A stretch of DNA of 64,000 nucleotides, taken from assembly GCA_002633005.1 (NCBI GenBank), contig NMRA01000243.1, positions 294,449-358,448 on the forward strand. Reading direction: 5' to 3'. The notes below the pieces were generated by a model. It was not told where the DNA came from. It made no database searches and saw only the letters and a program-made list of their open reading frames with translations. The translations under genes and the position numbers were made by a program. Shown in pieces: positions 48,601 through 59,900 of this stretch. Every line of letters begins with the position of its first letter. The stretch's first letter is position 1. Source of the DNA: Phoronis australis (Eukaryota > Phoronida > Phoronidae).

Positions 48601-51600
48601 CTCAGACATGAACAGCAGACTATATGAGAATCAAGCCGTGTGTGCTTTGTGAGGTTTGTTTTTTTGTGACAGGAGAGACACACATGAATGGCAGGCTATA
48701 CAAGCAGTCAGGCCAACAGCGCTGTGTGAGATTTATTTCTTGTGATAGGGGAGACAACTATAAATGACCTCCAAGTGTACTTACAGGGCCTTCTTGCTTG
48801 ATTCCACTTGTTGCTTATTCACCTCCGCCAGCTGGTTAACGGACTCCAGCTCTTTCCTGGTACTTTCTAAATCTTCCTGGCATTTACTGTTCGACTCTGA
48901 ATGTGACAAAGGAACAACCAATGACAAGCACAGAACAAATTAAACATTAATTGACGAACATTTCTTCTATTCACAAGGCATATTTTCCCTAGAAACGAGG
49001 CAAACAATCTAAGTAACTGAAACACGGGGGAATTTTTTACCATCCATACTCTCTAAGCCAGTGCTTTGTGTTAATACATGAATTAGGTAATTAATGCCAT
49101 AAAGTTTCACGTTCGTTGTGAAGGGTAATAATTCATTTATGTAACTACCGCCACGACTTGTCCTATAGTGCACACTCACACACTGGCGTAGTCAAAGGGG
49201 GGGTTTGCACAATGGGGCCACAGTCACCAATTCATTGTAATAAGTAATTCCCCAGTTCAGTTGACAATGGCAATTCAATTTTGTGTTTTGCCAACTGTGG
49301 TCATTGCAAAGTCCTCCCATTATCGCTCATTACAGCCCACACCACCAGTCGCTATCAATTTCAAGTTTGCTCCAGCGAGTGTAAAATTATCATTCTGGGT
49401 TCACCATTTGTGTCTCAATGTCACGGTCCACGTACTGACACTGTTGTCCATTTTATTTCACATTGCCTTGCTGCGGCAAGTCACAAGGTTCTTCAGCCTG
49501 AGGCTGCTTGTCTGGATCATTTGACAGAATGAAACAAAACAAGATTCATGCTAACTTGCTAACTGATGGATGCCTCCCCTTCGACTGGTTGCAAGACATT
49601 TATTTACGTACACAGTTAACACCAGACTACATTATCCTTGTTGCTGTGAGGTGCAGAACCTGAGCATTAAGTTGTTCTCTTCCATCAGTTTGGTCCCTAG
49701 AGGGCGCCATGAATGACCTGTTGCATGAGCGCAGTATGCGCGACGTGGTCGTGCTGATTGTTTGATTGGCAAGAGAAAGATCTCTCGCCAGAACAGGGAT
49801 GTGGAACAGAGACGCAAGGCACATGCAACTGTGACCAAGTGCTTCGCTTGTAATGCACACACGCATAATCTCGGTTTTCTAGCAAGAGACTTATTCTACC
49901 AGTTCATATGTTCTGACATGTTCTAGTTTGTTCACAAAATTTAGATTATCACTATACAACTGTATATTGAATTTTTAGCTACCGAACCGATTGGTACAAA
50001 GGTAGCCAGCTACGTTATTACGGTACTCACTGCTTGTACACGTGAGAGTCCTCTTATAGAGAGCAGTGTTTTAGTTACATGAAAATATAAATTACCGGTT
50101 AATTGTTATGTACGGTTCAAACTCGTACACATGCAGTTCAGAATCAAAAAAGCCACGACTTTCCTCCATTTTTATTGTAATTGTGTCCCGCAACGCACGT
50201 TATCTAACAAATCTAATTCCCATTCTTACCTTCATTCTCTTTAAGTTTTTGCTGTGCCAGCAACTGCAAAACAGAATATTAAAGGCTTGGTGCTATATAA
50301 TTCTGACCATACTAAAGGAACGGTAGTACTGACTACATGGTCCTAAAATAAAATTTTCATCAAACATGTACCAATACATAAATTAGCTTATTCCACTGCA
50401 ATGTTTTTGTGCCGCAAACATGAAGACTTTTCTGCAGTCAATACTAATATGGTGGACATGTGTTCAGCACCACCTACAAACCCCATAAAATACGGATGGG
50501 AGATTTAAACCTACTGTTATAAACAGTGTTTTAACACATTTCCTGCTATTGTAATGGCGACAAATTTCAGCTGTTGTACGGTTTGATCTTCCAACACCTT
50601 ACAAAAAAGGCAAACCCTTTGAAATATCAATTGATGGGCAAGGGCATCCTATTCCATGCATTTCACACTGCGAAGAAGTGACAAAGCCATTGGTGCGGCT
50701 TATAAAACAGGAGAATTTCAATCCCAGCCGGTGTCAAAATGCTAAATTAAATTAGTGAACTTTAACTAATCAAACAATTGGGAGGATTGACAGTCGGATA
50801 TAAGCCTCTGCTTTTATATTCATGAACCACTATGCAATAATTGAAGACGTTCTGTCCACCAAATCTGAGTCGCGATCAATTGAAAGTCACTCTAGTTCCC
50901 ACGTTACTCTAGAGAGCGCTAATATAAAAAGTCCCTATTTTGAGTTCGGAGATTAGACCATGGGACCATCTTTAAGAATATTAACCCACATGAGAAATAA
51001 AATTATTAGATCATACCACTGTAAACAAATTTTAACAACTTTTGGTGAATCCTTGATAATGTATATTTCAATTGAGCTGATTTTGAGAACAAGGCAATCA
51101 CTGAGATAACTGAGACCCATTCACTCAGGGCCCTCGATGCCTCGACTTCGAGGCCAAATATCCGCTCTCAAAATAATTCAAAATGAAGTGGAATATCCCT
51201 CAACATGCCCAAAATTCCCTTCCTCCAGGTTAAAATCACTTTTTATGTGGAACCGGTGACCAAAAATATTCCTTCTCTAGGCTCGTGTTAGCCGCTCGCC
51301 AGCTCGCTGTTGGAAAATTCCGAGCGGCACTGGCAACTGTAGAGCATCAGCTAAGTCCATTTGCCAACTTCGCGAATGCTTTTGCAACTGACTTGACAAT
51401 AAAAATTAATTTCGGAAAATCTACTCGTGTGTAGACTCAGTCAGAGTTGTGCCACAAACGTCATTCTTTCTTAGATTCCGAGTTCTAAATATATAGCAAG
51501 CAAATGTTCCATTTCGTGTCAGTCACTCCCCCTGAAAACACTCTTTTACCGCAATGAAATGTTCAACAGTGTCGTAAAGGGTAATTGCGATTTCTCGCTA

Positions 51601-53070
51601 TGATATCGTGTAGGTGATGTCACTTGTCGTCTGCAAGTGACAATCTCAAGACTATTTCGGTGGCGGACAATAAAAAGCAAGGTAAGGTAAATGTCAGTTT
51701 GTTACTTAATGAGTTCTATAGGATTCAGCTTTATTTTACAAGTCACAAGAAATGTTATAATGCTTTTGGACCTATAAATGTCTTGCTCGACAAAATGCCC
51801 ATGTGACCGGCGTACTCCTGCCGTAACCCAGGGAAAGGCGGAATCCCTGCCCAATTTTTTTTAAGGTCAACATCATTTAAATGCCCATGTGGCTGGCGTA
51901 CCCTTGCCGTCAACCAGGGATAGGGGGAACCCCTGCCCACATTTTAGTTCAACATCAATTAAATGCCCATGTGGCCGGTGTACCCCCGCCGTAACCTGGG
52001 GATGGGGAACCTGTCCAATTTTTTTAGATTAACATCAATGAAATTCCCATTTGGCTGGCATACCCTACTGACGTAGCTTGCCGTATTCTGGGATCATGAT
52101 AATGGGGGAACCCCGGCCGATTTTTTTTAGGTCAGCATCATGTCCATCTGGCTGTAGTACTCCTGCCTTAACCTTGGGGATAAGGAGAAAATCTTTGGCT
52201 GATAATTTTTGAAAATGGCAAAAAGTTTTCAGAGGCTTTAGCCAATTTGGCTAATGCCTTTAAAAGTCGAGCGTGAGCCTATAGCTTCCCACAAATAATA
52301 TAAGACCCAAGCGCTGTTCCCTGCCTCACTCAGGTGACCGTGAGCTCACCAGAAGCAACTGGTATACAGAATTTCAAGCTGTTACATCCCATATACCAAG
52401 CGCTTGAGCAAAAATTTGGGTAGAAAACTTGCCTGGGCCACACCCCTCGCAAGGCTCCACCCAATAAGTGAGACTTCCCGCCCCGCCCCCTAGGCGAGTC
52501 GTTTCAGGTACCCCCCCAGATCGTTTTAAGTAAAACCCACAGAATAGGATTTCCCAGCGCCGACACAATGACAGCAATAAAAAATCGTGAAACACACACT
52601 GGTTCACAACAAAAAATTGCATGCTAGCCTTCAGGTTACGTTACAACCCACCTGACAAGTCTTGACGACTGACTCATCAAGAATTGCACGTCTCCGGAAT
52701 CTCAAGAATTTTAAGTGAATTAACTTACAGCAGCGTTTTCTTTTTCCTTTTGAAGAGACTTTCCTTGCTCAACGGACTCCTTCAGTTGTTTTACTTCTTC
52801 TTGAAGACTCGTAGCCTTGCCCTCACTTTCCTTCAATTTCCTCTCGGTCTCGGTGAGTTTACTGACGAGGTCGTCTTTACTTTTTTCGACAGTTAACAAC
52901 TTCATATTGGACTGAACAACATTTTGTTTAACTGCTTTTAGTTCAACATTCAATTGGTTATTTGTTCTAGATGATGTCCAATACTGAAAACCGAGGATAA
53001 AAAGAACAACACACAAACCCACAGCAATATAATTTGGTGTGTTACGAGAAGACGGCCTCATGTCGGCCAT
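41930..53070 (-). CDS. GOLM1/GOLM2-like Golgi membrane protein, complete CDS (5 exons, 438 aa)
   Basis: The exons in order are 53070-52729, 50263-50230, 48896-48785, 47333-47178 and 42602-41930, totalling 1317 nt, phases 0, 1, 2, 2. The protein is a type II membrane protein: a short basic N-terminus, one span at about 14-28 (YIAVGLCVVLFILGF) followed by QYW, then a charged coiled coil to about residue 205. A Gln-rich region (about 235-330) and an acidic tail (DEDHEVGEEDLTEEDE) follow. The F-x-YW motif after the span, the coiled-coil length with two isolated Cys (K-C-Q-E and E-E-C-N), and the acidic C-terminus match GOLM1 (GP73) and GOLM2 (CASC4), 400-430 aa cis-Golgi proteins. I cannot separate a GOLM1 from a GOLM2 orthologue. 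The poly-Gln block is unlike the vertebrate proteins. The ATG at 53070 has a better context (GTCATGG) than the upstream in-frame ATG at 53091. Confidence 0.85.
42330..42560 (-). repeat. Interrupted CAG/CAA (poly-Gln) tract in GOLM-like exon 5
   Basis: Dense CAA/CAG codons with runs of up to six or seven Gln, broken by Gly, Glu and Pro codons. It lies within coding sequence. Confidence 0.8.
42905..43460 (+). repeat. Dispersed ~550-bp repeat, copy 2
   Basis: Shares GCGACCTCAGATTGTGTTAA, GTCAGAATTGTTCGGCAAAAA and GGTGACCTGGAAATTTTCC with the inverse of 23010-23600. It lies in GOLM-like intron 4. Confidence 0.55.
43716..43742. repeat. Perfect AT-rich hairpin
   Basis: Thirteen-base arms TTACAATAATATT and AATATTATTGTAA flank a single central G. 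It lies in GOLM-like intron 4. Confidence 0.7.
44774..46300 (+). repeat. Segmental tandem duplication, two units, in GOLM-like intron 4
   Basis: Unit 1 is about 44774-45617 and unit 2 about 45618-46300. They share CCTGTGTTTGTGAATACAGC through CCTTCACAGAGTACTACATA and on to AATGTGGACCTTTTACTAAA at high identity. Unit 1 is longer because of the 163-bp insertion at 45203-45365. An N at 45621 sits at the junction. Confidence 0.9.
45203..45365. mobile_element. 163-bp MITE with perfect inverted ends and 3-bp target duplication
   Basis: The termini TACCGTAATCGTTCGGGTTA and the inverse are perfect for 26 bp. ACT flanks both ends (45200-45202 and 45366-45368). The tandem copy of the locus at about 46045 has the uninterrupted site. 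A 3-bp duplication fits the Harbinger or CACTA superfamilies. The interior repeats GGGCGGTTAA several times. Confidence 0.9.
46222..46470 (+). repeat. Dispersed 250-270 bp repeat, copy 3
   Basis: Full-length relative of 6782-7052, from TACGTGCACCGAGCCTAAAA to CCTGGGTGTGCGCATGTA. The 5' quarter is duplicated at 45551-45614 because the tandem duplication boundary falls within it. Confidence 0.65.
47178..47333 (-). CDS. GOLM-like exon 4: coiled-coil end
   Basis: The acceptor is ttgtttcag and the donor is GAAAA|GTAAGT. It encodes EECNTKLQTSVDKAKLDLLK and an Asn/Glu-rich linker (KEANNEEEANNEDQEK). Confidence 0.88.
48250..48377. repeat. Member of the GTTCAGTA MITE family
   Basis: TTCAGTAACCCAAGGACC at the left, AAAATACACAGCAATATCTC inside and GACGTCCTAGCGTTACCAAA at the right match 21343-21481 in decayed form. 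Confidence 0.55.
48412..48760 (+). repeat. ~76-bp minisatellite in GOLM-like intron 3
   Basis: About five diverged units opening TGTGAGATTTATTTCTTGTG (starts near 48412, 48490, 48568, 48648 and 48726), each with GGGAGACACACAGACATGAA and a CAGGCCAAC...GCTGTG end. An isolated unit is at about 48195. The array stops 25 bp before the exon 3 donor region. Confidence 0.85.
48785..48896 (-). CDS. GOLM-like exon 3: coiled coil with Cys
   Basis: The acceptor is tcacattcag and the donor is GCCCT|GTAAGT. It encodes SNSKCQEDLESTRKELESVN and further heptads. The Cys corresponds in position to the R-C-E-D Cys recalled in GOLM2. Confidence 0.88.
50230..50263 (-). CDS. GOLM-like exon 2: 34-nt microexon
   Basis: Between ttctgttttgcag and GAAG|GTAAGA, it encodes LLAQQKLKENE. 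The phases (0 in, 1 out) bridge exons 1 and 3, and the helical character continues. Confidence 0.8.
51793..52160 (+). repeat. ~83-bp tandem repeat in GOLM-like intron 1
   Basis: ATGCCCATGTGGCCGGCGTA...CCTGCCGTAACC.GGGGA...CCCTGCCCAATTTTTTT...AACATCA recurs at about 51797, 51881, 51964, 52041 and 52140, with increasing decay to the right. Confidence 0.8.
52729..53070 (-). CDS. GOLM-like exon 1: membrane anchor and first coiled coil
   Basis: Encodes MADMRPSSRNTPNY, the membrane span and a heptad-rich helix ending KEKENAA. The donor is GCTGCT|GTAAGT. The frame stays open to an in-frame ATG at 53091. Confidence 0.9.
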
Positions 53071-53339
53071 GACGGAGATCCACGTTAACATTGGTTAACG
53101 ACGGAAGAGGTCGCTCTTTCAATCTCGACTGTTGATGACAGTTCAGTGTAACAGGTGCTCCGAATATACAAAAGAACTCCAGTTCGATTACATCCCAGTG
53201 CCACCATAGACTACGGTCTATAATCTGTGGCCACCGTCTGCGCTGGCAGGGCGCAATTATGTTGAAGACGCATATAGTTGATGCGGGTGATAAATAAATT
53301 CAAACAATCAAAAACCATCTGTATTATTGGGTTCTGACA

Positions 53340-53683
53340 CGATTTCTCGTAATTTTCTGTGGCGGGGGGAGGTGAACACTGAAGGCCGGCCATGCTCCCC
53401 ACCCCCTAATTTTCCCAGATACCCGGCATTTGGGAGTTCGGAGTTCGGGGTGCGAATTGCTGAGTAGCATATGCGCGCACCCGGCAGGGGCTTCGGGGTG
53501 CGCATGCAACGGCAATAGGCCTATGCCAGTTGAACAAGCGGCCGTTTACCGTTTTTTTTTGTAAACCCAAAGATTCGAGATCCCTGCATCCCTACATTTT
53601 AGACTGGGCGCCCGCATGTGGCGAAATTCTTGTTATTTCTGTGCCCTGCCCCCCATAACTCAAAATCCTAGATCCGCCCCTGT
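53340..53683. mobile_element. hAT-like family 2 remnant 5' of the GOLM-like gene
   Basis: The right end CCTAGATCCGCCCCTG with ATAACTCAAAATC matches the inverse of the 22821 element's end. The interior has G/C homopolymers and palindromic TGCGCGCACCC/GGGGTGCGCATGC. The left boundary is uncertain. It begins about 250 bp upstream of the first coding exon. Confidence 0.5.
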
Positions 53684-54957
53684 CTGCAGATTTGTCTCAT
53701 TCATATATTTACGCGTCTTTCTTCAGTACTTTTTGTTTTCGCGGAATGGACCCCAAGACTTAGAAATGGACCCCTCGGCGGAAAATCTGGGAAGGTGTGC
53801 ATACAGTGGGCCCACTCAGAGTCAAGTGAAGGAAGACAACGAGCAACTTAGTTGAATCAAGAGGTGGGTTCACAGGCGACAGAGTACCCAATGGTGAGAT
53901 CCCCTTGTGGCACCGCGCCTGAAATCACTGTTGCCGCCGTGGCGGCCACGGCGTCCCTGACTATATATAAGGATTCATTTCTTTTCGTTTCTTTTCCGTG
54001 CCCACGCGTAATTTTCAATATTAATGCCTTGCTTTTACGTTTAACTATCATAATGCATAAAAATATCTGTGTAAACCGTGACTGAGAATCGTTACTTTTT
54101 CCTACGTATAGGGCTCATGCGCCTATATCCGAAATATTGCGTTTATTCAAAGGTAAATTTTTACTCAGATGTTTCGTACTATAGGCGCATGTGCCTAACT
54201 ACTGTTTCGCTTATCTGGCTCAGGCCGGTGTGTGTCCTTTGTCTGACAGATTCTTACCTTACCTAAGCACACTCTAGTCACTGTCTGTCTTTGATGCAAA
54301 ACATTTGTAATACTCACTAAGTGTTTGGACACCTTTGAAGTTTTATGACTTGCGCACGAGTAGTATGAAACAGCTTGTGAGAACAGCTAACAGTCCTGAC
54401 CCGCCCTTTTCCAGTCCTTGGCGTAACACGTTCGCTTTTTAATGTCTTTTTGAATGTTGTATTTCCTATTACGTACAAAAATGGACTAATTGGCTAGGGA
54501 ATGACTGTGTAAATTGTGGTCTACCTGTACAAAATAATTAAAAGCAAAACGAAACAAAAGCATTCTACTATAGAGACCGTTCACAATGGTCCGTCAGTGA
54601 GCGCCGACGAAGGCTTGGTCCTTATGCTTTTTGTATGTAGTCGGGAATGTTGACAGAACTTAAAGCGGCTAAAACCGGATTCATCGAAAAAAACGACATT
54701 TTTATTTAGACCAGGTTTACCTTTGTGAAATTGATTCCAAACTGTTCCCGATTTAGTGAAATTGGAGGTGCTAGATTTCTATACTTGGAGAACGAAAGAA
54801 ATGACCGTTCGTTGTTGCTTGAGACCACGAATATGCTTCATCATCTTGAAAAGTGACTGAGATTCGTGAGAGTGAAATTTTGTCTTACGCTCTCACGTCA
54901 CAATAATTTCGTAATAAAGGTTTAGTCAAGTAATTGTGAGTGCGTAACACTAGGTAC

Positions 54958-55027
54958 AGAAGTAATGTAGAGAAATTATCTCAGTGTAACTGAAATAATG
55001 TAGAGAAATTATCTCAGTGTAACTGAA
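54958..55027 (+). repeat. Direct duplication of ~32 bp
   Basis: AATGTAGAGAAATTATCTCA and GTGTAACTGAA occur twice head to tail, without visible divergence in the core. Confidence 0.9.
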
Positions 55028-55970
55028 AGTGAGGTTGGCTTATGTATGTGTATAATCTCTGAGACTTTTCAAGTTCACTCAAATTGAGATATATTTTTCA
55101 ATAGTAATGTGGAGCGTAAGAGCGAATTTCTGACTTAAAAAATCACAGTTCACTTTTCAGACCCTCAGCCCATCCAGTGTTTTGCCGCGAAGTGTCAACT
55201 AAAGTTATGGGCCTATCATCATGGGTCTCGAAGATTACGAACTATCAGTTCTTTGCACCCAGAAATCACTCCTTGAGTTATTCAAATAAATAACAAGTTG
55301 ACACGAATTTTATAGCGGTAAGAGTTTTCAATCAAAATTTTTCTTCTTGGACGGAACGCGGGATTATAGCCGGTGCCTTTTACATTTAAACGCTGTTTCC
55401 ATAGTTGAAAATACGGTAACACCCAACAGTGACTCTATATGTAGCAACTAAACGGAAGCAGACCGGTTAAGTGAACTTCATTAAATTTTATTTCACCCAC
55501 CTTTGGCCTTCGAGATAGACAACTTGCCTTTCGTGTTTGTTTAGAGGTAAGGAGATTGAATGTGCATTTTTAATTCGCGAAAATTAATCTCGAAGAGACT
55601 CCGCCATTTTGTTCGTATTGGCTCTCTAATAAGTATTGCAATGAAAATGCCATAGAGGTCGTCGTCGAACAGTAAAAAGTAATTTCAAATAAAATGTATC
55701 AACTGTGAATTAATTTATGGTGTACCTAAATGTATAACTGTTTTGTAAAGCGGGTATCACAAAGATATAGTAGATACTTCCACTTTGTCGGGAATGCTAA
55801 GGCGAAGATGCAAAAAGTACGCTCGGACGAAAACGGGGAATACTGAACAAAACACATAACAAAAATTTCTGAAAGTTTTTCACTGGAGCTGGCTTTAAAC
55901 TATGTAAATCGTTAATATACTTTTGTGAAAGCTGTCGTAAACTAGCGGGCATCAGAAAGTTCAAATTATT

Positions 55971-56990
55971 AAAAAATAAAAATCCTGTTTTGTAAATTCA
56001 TTGCTTACTAACAAGTTCAATCCTATTTAAATTAAAAATCAATATTATTTAGGAAAATTAAATCCAGTTGTATAAATTCAATCCTGTTTTACAGATTCAA
56101 TCCTGTTTTAGATTTTCTATCTTATTTTAGAAATTCTGCCCTATTTAAGAGATTCAGTCCTAATTTCATAATTTAATCTTATTTTGTACCGTCGCCTGAC
56201 CGTCGATGGAAAGATGCTACAAGTCTTAGGCTACTTGTTAAAAAATCAAGGTCTGGGAACGCAAATTCCTTGAAATCACCCTTTATTCACTATATAAAAG
56301 CTGAGAGTATGGTCCTAATGAAACACGATTATCCTAGAACAGTCTCGCACTAGCGACTTGTTCATGGATTCTCTTCTAACCACTGGTCAGCAAAGATGCT
56401 TATATTTTCTAGCTGAAACATAAATATCGTTGTCATCAGTTCACCAAGGGGCGCGCAGCACGGCCCGTGAGGTCTGCTGCATTCTTGTTGTCGATAAAAT
56501 ACGAGGTGAACATGACATCAGTACCAGAAAATTGACCAAAGCCGCTTTCATCTACCCCTACCAGGAACAGGTATTCCTTTTATGAAACAGTCATGTGGAA
56601 AATTGCCAAATTAGAGGTCAAGTACGTGGGTCTATTTACAATGAATAGCCACGATGACTTCAAGCTGGCAGACACTGGTTCTTTTAGTTTTGTTAAGCAC
56701 CGACAGGATTGAATTCGCGAAAATAAGACCGATTTGTTTCGTAGCATTTGTTGTTAGCCTTTTTAATCGCCCACAATATTAAATCCCCGAAACCCACTGG
56801 ATTCGCTTCAGTCAGTATTGATTGAATTGCATAACCTGACATGATTAAAGTTATAAAATAGGATTGAATTCATAAATTAGGATTGAATTTTTGAAATGAG
56901 ACCGATTTTCTGAAATAAGATTGAATACCTATAACAGGATTTAAGTTATACAATTGGATTGGAATTTTCAAAATAGGATTTTTATTTTAT
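55971..56990. mobile_element. Foldback-type element with 19-bp tandem units in both arms
   Basis: The left arm (55971-56185) is about nine units of TTCAATCCTGTTTTANA. The right arm (about 56700-56990) is built of the inverse, TNTAAAACAGGATTGAA. The outermost sequences AAAATAAAAATCCTG and AGGATTTTTATTTT are inverted copies. The about 500-bp centre has no open frame of note. Confidence 0.75.
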
Positions 56991-59900
56991 GTAAGATTGA
57001 TAACATTGAATTTAAGAAACAGTGGGACGTGTGTGCCATCATAGATACTCGTTTAATAGTCTATGGTGCCATCTTTAGGACCTTACCGACGGTAGCGACA
57101 CTAGAGTCCGTTACTGTTAGCCAGAAGCAGGACTCCGTGTACAGATTACGGTGAGATACGCACATCTCTCAGTAGGGCTTACTTGCTGTAGCTGAGCGCA
57201 AAGGAAAGTGCTTACTGGTGATCAAAATGAAAACGTCAACAGCGTCATTTTTGACATCAGTATATCACCGAAGAGGCCAAGTGGCAAACAGAAATTGAGT
57301 GTCAGTGGGTTTACCACACAAAAATATTTGGATGTCCACATTAAATTTGCACCAGTAGACAAGTACTTTTTAAAAAAAAGTAGATAAAGAAGCTAACAGA
57401 TGCCATGAATTTTGTCTGGCGTTACGAAAGGTATATAATATTAATTTGGAGGAAATGAGGTGAAAACTTAACAAATTACCAACAATTGCTGATCTGAAAT
57501 TTTGTGTGTCATTTTTATTGCATTCACTATAGAGGGGATGTATAATTAGAATTCTTCATACAAACAACACATTCGTTTTGTAAATAACTTTTAAATTATA
57601 TTACTCTGGTGTCTACAATGATCAGAGGTCACTAACTAGAACTATTACAAGAGCCAAAGAACAACAAATAATGAGACAATAATTTACATAATCGCTCACG
57701 CGACACCTGTGGGTAGCCACGTGGAACACTTAGATCTAACCCCCCCTCCCGAACACCCGAGTTGTGGCACAAGTCATAGAAAATGATTAAAGCTGTATAA
57801 ACCACTGACTGTTCTTTAATCAGAATGTCTAATTAAAAGTCACAAACGAAGCAACAACCTTAACTACTAAATATCTTCAATCTAAAATCAACTACCATGT
57901 CGGCTCAGAAATAAGCCTGCATCCCGTATCAACACACTCCCTTTTTCTTCACAATCCACGCCAAACCAACCTCTCCTCGTGCATCTACCATTGCTAGGCA
58001 TGCTAGCCCAAAGCAGTCTAGGAACAAAGATCCCAAATACCCTGCATTTATGGCTTATGCGCGAACGTTCGATAGAAGCACGTGGGCTTACCCAGGAATT
58101 TACATTACAACCCATGAATGTCCAACAAAAGTCTACACAGGTATAAGACCACCCCCTGTTTTTAGAGGTCCCACACAACAAGCCTGTGGCCTTATTTATT
58201 CACGGGCGGACATGGTAATCGTCTTCAAACAGAGCATGTGCTCAACTAAATTGGGATGTGCTGCTAGAAAATGGGCGACTGGATATTCACTGGGCAGTGC
58301 TGACGAAAACTGGGTGCTCATTTTACGATCAGAGACAGAGAACAAAAGATGTCCAACAACATGACATTCGCAGTTTAATGGACCCATGTGACTACTTGAA
58401 TGCTTGCATTTTCACAGATACGATCGCCATCTGACTGGAGGGGGGAGGGGCGACCTAGAGAATATCCAGCTTCTCACTGATATAACCACCACACAGTGGA
58501 TTACTTACAGCCCGTGAAATACACCCAAACAGTGTAACAAGTCTCCCATAACATAACCACTTAGCCTAAAATGGACACTACGATTTTCCCTAAAAATAGC
58601 AATATTTTGCGGCACTTCCTGTTTTCGTGAGTAACCTTCAGGCCCAAATGAGAAACACGAACAGTTGCAACAGCTATATGGGCCTAGAGCTCTACAAGTG
58701 GTTTATGTAAAACAGCCCTACAATTCTAGGAGAAACATAACGTGTGTCAAAAAGACATTCGATTCATTTCTATGACAAGTGGCAAAACAACAGGCCGAAG
58801 AAATACAAAACAACTACCGCAGCAATTATAAATAATGATAACCTTATCATAAAATTAAATATATTAATTTAAAAGTCGCTTTATACATGCACGAATGGGC
58901 GGGTCTATCTTACAGAGCATTTGCCAAGTGACCAACACACACCTCAAGGTAACACCTTGTGAACTAGATAAAGTGGACGTACAGCGACACCTTTTGGTTG
59001 CTCTCAACCAAATTCCATCCAGGCTTTCTTTGTGCAACTACAAAACAGTACCTGAAGCCTACCACGATCTTTACACACACATTGAACTGATGATTGAATA
59101 TTTACACAGAAATCCCGTCGTCTTAAAACTTTGTACAGTGTCGATATAAAAATCGGCCAACTAAAGCAACAACGGCCTACATCAGGAATAAATAACACAA
59201 ACTCGTGGATACTCAGACCAAGAGCCTAGGTCAACACCTTATCAGGGAACGTAAGACATGGCTTGCTGTATTTTTACATGAGATATGCATACTCATCCAT
59301 TAACATTGTACACATCTTACAAATCTCATAGCAATTATTACTGTTGCACATGTTGAATTGGTGGACGATAACACAGTACCTCCATTCAAAAGCAGCTCGC
59401 TCAAAACAAGCGCGTAAAAGCCATTTCTACAGAAAAATATTAAAAACCTATCTCTAAATCTTGACAAATTTCATAAAACCAATGTAATACTTTTGCAATA
59501 TCGCAGGAACGGAAAATGTTGAAACAGATCCGCACTGACTTGGTAATGCACAGATAACGGCAAGTTGTACATATTGGGGTCCTTAAGTAGTTTGCAAAGT
59601 GAACACTAGGTAGCACCTTTTAAGAGCAGTTCACCGGAAAAACACATGAATCCAATGCAGTGGGTGCGCAGACTACTACTGTCCTTTAGGACATAACAGT
59701 TTACCCGGACACAGTGGGGAATCAACACTAAGGTGAGAACAGCAATGAACACCTTCAAAATCTTAATAAAGTAGAAAGATTTAGAAAGGGTTTCGTGTTG
59801 TTTACTTGATAACTAAAGACGTTGAGAAAATAGTTCGATGTTTCTTAAGGTGGTAAGTTTGAAACCATTCGTTATGTCAAACATTCTCTACAACTGCAAA

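Noticed and set aside
55971-56185. Regularly spaced short repeats, CRISPR-like at first sight
   Set aside because: Units are contiguous and diverged with no unique spacers, mirrored 500 bp away, in an animal genome: a foldback or tandem repeat.
58050-58364. 104-codon plus-strand frame and its 97-codon antisense partner
   Set aside because: No recognisable domain, no splice signals in a sensible place. Overlapping frames on both strands suggest base-composition chance.
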